A DNA stretch of 7,615 bases, from contig JAEUJG010000471.1 in the NCBI GenBank assembly GCA_016794765.1, positions 1 through 7,615 of the forward strand, written 5' to 3'. Positions 5,773 through 7,615 of the stretch are shown in pieces. The notes beneath the pieces were generated by a model, which did not search any database, was not told the origin of the DNA, and worked only from the letters and a program-made list of their open reading frames with translations. Source of the stretch: Spirochaetaceae bacterium (GTDB lineage: Bacteria > Spirochaetota > Spirochaetia > Treponematales > Rectinemataceae). Each line of letters begins with the position of its first letter. The stretch's first letter is position 1. The translations under genes and the position numbers were made by a program.

Positions 5773-6123
5773 ATGGCAAGCATCACCTGGCCTTCGCCTT
5801 TCCCCCTGCCGCTCGAGCAGGGCTACTCCGAGGCCGCGCCGGACACGAGCCTGCGCACAAAAATGGACTCTGGCCCCGACAAGCTCCGGCGCCGCTATAC
5901 CGCCGCCCCGCGAGCCTTCAGCCTCCGCTACCACCTGACGCGCGACGAGGTGGCGACGCTCGACGCCTTCTTCGTGACGACCGTGCGCTCCGGCACGCTT
6001 CGCTTCAACTGGACGCACCCGCGAACCGGCGCCGCCTGCGAAGCGCGGTTTCTCTCCGCGCCGAAATACTCGCCCGACGGCCCTGAGGCTACGGCCGCCG
6101 TCGAGATCGAGGTCATGCCGTGA
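5773..6123 (+). CDS. Minor tail protein, lambda gpM-like
   Basis: A 116-residue protein directly after the tape measure gene, the slot of lambda gpM. The pattern fits that fold: an N-terminal basic/aromatic stretch (ITWPSPFPLP, residues 4-13), RAFSLRYHLTRDEVATLDAFF (47-67), where gpM-type proteins have a strand then an xREExxxLxxFL helix, GTLRFNWTHPRTG (74-86), corresponding to the FxWTxP segment, and C-terminal strands ending VEIEVMP. gpM acts at the distal tail tip, joining the tube and tape measure to the tip complex. The start is the ATG at 5773, one base after the tape measure stop TAA (5769-5771); AAGGAG at 5755-5760 is 12 nt upstream, a slightly long spacer. An upstream in-frame TTG at 5731 would overlap the tape measure gene and lacks support. 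The gpM assignment rests on pattern and position, so the family is probable rather than certain. Confidence 0.75.
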   Translation: MASITWPSPFPLPLEQGYSEAAPDTSLRTKMDSGPDKLRRRYTAAPRAFSLRYHLTRDEVATLDAFFVTTVRSGTLRFNWTHPRTGAACEARFLSAPKYSPDGPEATAAVEIEVMP

Positions 6124-6611
6124 GCCGCGCCATTTCTTCTACCGCGCGCGCGGCGCTGTACGCGCAGGAGGCAGGCTTCGCCCTCCCGGTCCTCCTCGAG
6201 ATCACGCACGGCGTCGCCGGGGTGGCGAATCCCCTGCGCATCGCCAACAATGAGACCGACCTCACCTTCGGCGGCCAGACCTATCTCGCCTTCCCCTTCC
6301 GCTTCGACCCGCCCGACCAGCGCGAGGACGGGTCGATCCAGAACGCGCGCCTCACCATCTGCGCGGTCGACCAGCAGATAGCGGCCGTACTGCGATCCAC
6401 GCAATCGCCGCCCTCCGTGCGCGCGGTCGCGACGTTCTGGAGTGACGAGGGCGGCATGGTTTTCGAGCAGGTCGCTGCCTGGGATATGACCCTCCGCAAT
6501 GTCTCCGGCAACGCGGAGCAGATCACCGCCGACCTAATCTACGAGGAGCGCCTGGACAACGAGGCGCCCGCTGACGAGTTCCGCCCTACCACCTTCCCGG
6601 GGGTGTTCTGA
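6120..6611 (+). CDS. DUF1833 tail tip protein (gpL slot)
   Basis: A 163-residue protein of the DUF1833 family, found in siphophage tail tip clusters next to an NlpC/P60 gene, in the position of lambda gpL. Seen: an N-terminal helix (STARAALYAQEAG, residues 7-19), the strand LPVLLEITH (22-30), the family's signature segment LRIANNETDLTF then GGQTYLAFPF (39-60), followed by DPPDQREDG and NARLTICAVD. Later strands surround residues 100-150, and the end EFRPTTFPGVF is typical (the family often ends in an FPG-like turn). It starts at GTG 6120, overlapping the previous TGA (GTGA), with GAGG at 6109-6112 and a 7-nt spacer. lambda gpL binds an iron-sulfur cluster through conserved cysteines; this protein has one cysteine (residue 81), so that property is not expected here. 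Confidence 0.85.
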   Translation: MSRAISSTARAALYAQEAGFALPVLLEITHGVAGVANPLRIANNETDLTFGGQTYLAFPFRFDPPDQREDGSIQNARLTICAVDQQIAAVLRSTQSPPSVRAVATFWSDEGGMVFEQVAAWDMTLRNVSGNAEQITADLIYEERLDNEAPADEFRPTTFPGVF

Positions 6612-6997
6612 TGCTTCCCTGGGTCGAGGCGTATGTCGGCATCCCCTACCTCTTCGGCGGCTCGACGCGCGAAGGGTGCGACTGCTGGGGCCTTGCGCGC
6701 ATGATCCTGCGCGAGCGCTTCGGCAAGGAACTGCCGGAGTTCGCGCACGATTCGGTCGATCGGCGCGCGCTCGCCGCGCTCGTGGACGCCTCGCTTCCGC
6801 TCGTCAACGCGGTTCTAATCGATGCTCCGGAAGCAGGCGACATCGCGCTTTTGCGGCTCCTTGGCGAGCCGTGCCATGTCGGCCTCTGCGTCGGCGATGG
6901 CTACATGATCCATTCGCTTCGCGCGCACGACTCCGCGCTTGAGCGCTTCGCTTCTCCCCGCTGGGCCTCGCGCCTGGAAGGATTCTACCGTGTCTGA
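6611..6997 (+). CDS. NlpC/P60-family cysteine peptidase, tail tip (gpK-like)
   Basis: A 128-residue NlpC/P60 domain protein. Visible catalytic set: Cys25 in GCDCWGLAR (residues 22-30), His89 in CHVGLCVGDG (88-97) and a third polar residue, His101, in MIHS. The preceding VGIPYLFGGSTREG is the usual entry to the catalytic helix. Such enzymes cleave peptide bonds of cell-wall stem peptides; in the tail tip it would help the phage through peptidoglycan or process a tail protein during assembly. lambda gpK also carries an N-terminal JAB/MPN metallopeptidase domain, which is absent here, and 128 residues leave no room for it. ATG at 6611 shares a base with the previous stop (TGATG); a G-run at 6599-6603 is a modest RBS, so coupling is likely. 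Confidence 0.9.
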   Translation: MLPWVEAYVGIPYLFGGSTREGCDCWGLARMILRERFGKELPEFAHDSVDRRALAALVDASLPLVNAVLIDAPEAGDIALLRLLGEPCHVGLCVGDGYMIHSLRAHDSALERFASPRWASRLEGFYRV

Positions 6998-7615
6998 TAC
7001 CACCGATTCCGTCGTCCACATCGTCGCGCACATCCACCCCTTCGCTCCTTCTGAGCGCATCCGTCGCGACATCCTTCCCGGCCGCTCGCTCGAGGAGATC
7101 GTCGCCGAGACGGTCCCGCATCGCGTCGGCCGGCCCGTCGTCCAAGTCGACGGCGAGACGATTCTGCGGGAGGCATGGAAGGAAGCGCGGCCCGCGGGCG
7201 GGGCGCTCGTGACGATCCGCGTCCTGCCGGCGGGTTCGAACGAGGAGATCGATCGCGGACAGCAGAAGGGTGCCGGCTGGAGCTTCCTCACGGCTGTCGT
7301 CGGTTTTGTCCTGATGTTCACGCCGCTCGCGCCTCTGGGCGCCTGGATGTTCGGCGCGGGTATCGTCGGGCTTGGCGCGGTCGGGCTCGTCGAGTTAGCG
7401 CAGCAGGGTTTCATGTCGGCCGGCGCGGCCGGCGTCACCCCCGAGAACCTCCCCTCCATCCGCGGCGCCCGCAACCAGGCGCGCCCCTGGGGGAAGATCC
7501 CCGTCATCATCGGCAAGCATTTGATAACGCCTCCCTACGCCGCGCGGCCGTTCACTGAGATAGGCGGAGCGGACGGCGAAGACATGTATCTCCGGATGCT
7601 CTTCTGCGTCGGCTA
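6990..7615 (+). CDS. TipJ/gpJ-type tail tip protein with gpI-like N-terminus (3' partial)
   Basis: The first 208 residues of a protein cut by the window end. It starts at GTG 6990, overlapping the NlpC/P60 gene by 8 nt, with GGAAGGA at 6976-6982 (7-nt spacer). Residues about 7-90 are a soluble alpha/beta domain (HIVAHIHPF, then LPGRSLEEIVAE, VVQVDGETILREAW, LVTIRVLPAG) whose strand-helix-strand order fits a ubiquitin-like beta-grasp fold such as that of tail assembly protein I. Residues 97-137 are a long hydrophobic Gly-rich segment able to make a membrane hairpin. Then RGARNQARPWGKIPVIIG (158-175), PPYAARPFTEI and MYLRMLFCVG are the conserved opening of TipJ/gpJ host-specificity proteins. 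gpJ forms the distal tip that contacts the host receptor. The rest, including the receptor-binding end, lies outside the window. Confidence 0.9.
   Translation, partial: MSDTTDSVVHIVAHIHPFAPSERIRRDILPGRSLEEIVAETVPHRVGRPVVQVDGETILREAWKEARPAGGALVTIRVLPAGSNEEIDRGQQKGAGWSFLTAVVGFVLMFTPLAPLGAWMFGAGIVGLGAVGLVELAQQGFMSAGAAGVTPENLPSIRGARNQARPWGKIPVIIGKHLITPPYAARPFTEIGGADGEDMYLRMLFCVG

Noticed and set aside
6815..7516. 233-codon minus-strand open frame across the peptidase and tail tip genes
   Set aside because: Low-complexity Arg/Pro/Ala/Ser composition and full overlap with the NlpC/P60 and TipJ genes; a shadow of their codon bias.
1..7615. Defence, toxin-antitoxin, CRISPR, tRNA or mobile-element content
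   Set aside because: I looked for these and saw none; every gene-length stretch is explained by virion structural genes.

Overview
The window is one strand-consistent, tightly packed stretch of a tailed-phage genome, either a free phage or a prophage. It covers the head-to-tail connector genes and the tail genes of a virus with a long tail. No contractile sheath gene is present among the tail genes, which points to a siphovirus-type tail. The DNA is GC-rich: hand-counted 60-base blocks in ordinary coding parts are about 67% GC. Codons end mostly in C or G, and leucine CTC is strikingly common in the tail tube gene. This suggests a high-GC bacterial host, probably proteobacterial given the family types, but I cannot name it. 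All supported genes are on the + strand.

Layout. (1) Bases 1-1939 hold the neck block: the C-terminal end of an unrecognised small protein, a DnaT-like head-tail adaptor, a probable head-closure protein, an HK97 gp10-like neck protein and a tail terminator. Each start overlaps the previous stop, three times as ATGA. (2) Bases 1940-2042 are the only gap of any size. It holds an intrinsic-terminator-like hairpin and two further small hairpins; all three can be capped by the same GGGA loop, and a strong ribosome binding site follows. (3) Bases 2043-5771 hold the tail shaft genes: the tail tube protein, a tail assembly chaperone made in two lengths by a -1 ribosomal frameshift, and the tape measure protein. 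(4) Bases 5773-7615 hold the tail tip genes: a lambda gpM-like minor tail protein, a DUF1833 protein, an NlpC/P60 cysteine peptidase and the N-terminal 208 residues of a TipJ/gpJ-type tail tip protein, cut by the window end.

Together these genes build the tail. The tip proteins start the structure, the tape measure (coated by the short and frameshifted chaperones) sets its length, tube subunits polymerise around it, the terminator caps it, and the neck proteins join it to the DNA-filled head.

I did not find a wholly new system. The most notable signals are a textbook frameshift site (slippery T TTT TTA, 5-nt spacer, perfect 8-bp stem, possible pseudoknot) in the chaperone gene, the array of GGGA-loop hairpins ahead of the tail tube gene, a roughly 420-base low-GC patch inside the tape measure gene, and an apparent fusion of a gpI-like domain to the tail tip protein. 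No tRNA, rRNA, IS element, CRISPR array or attachment site was seen.
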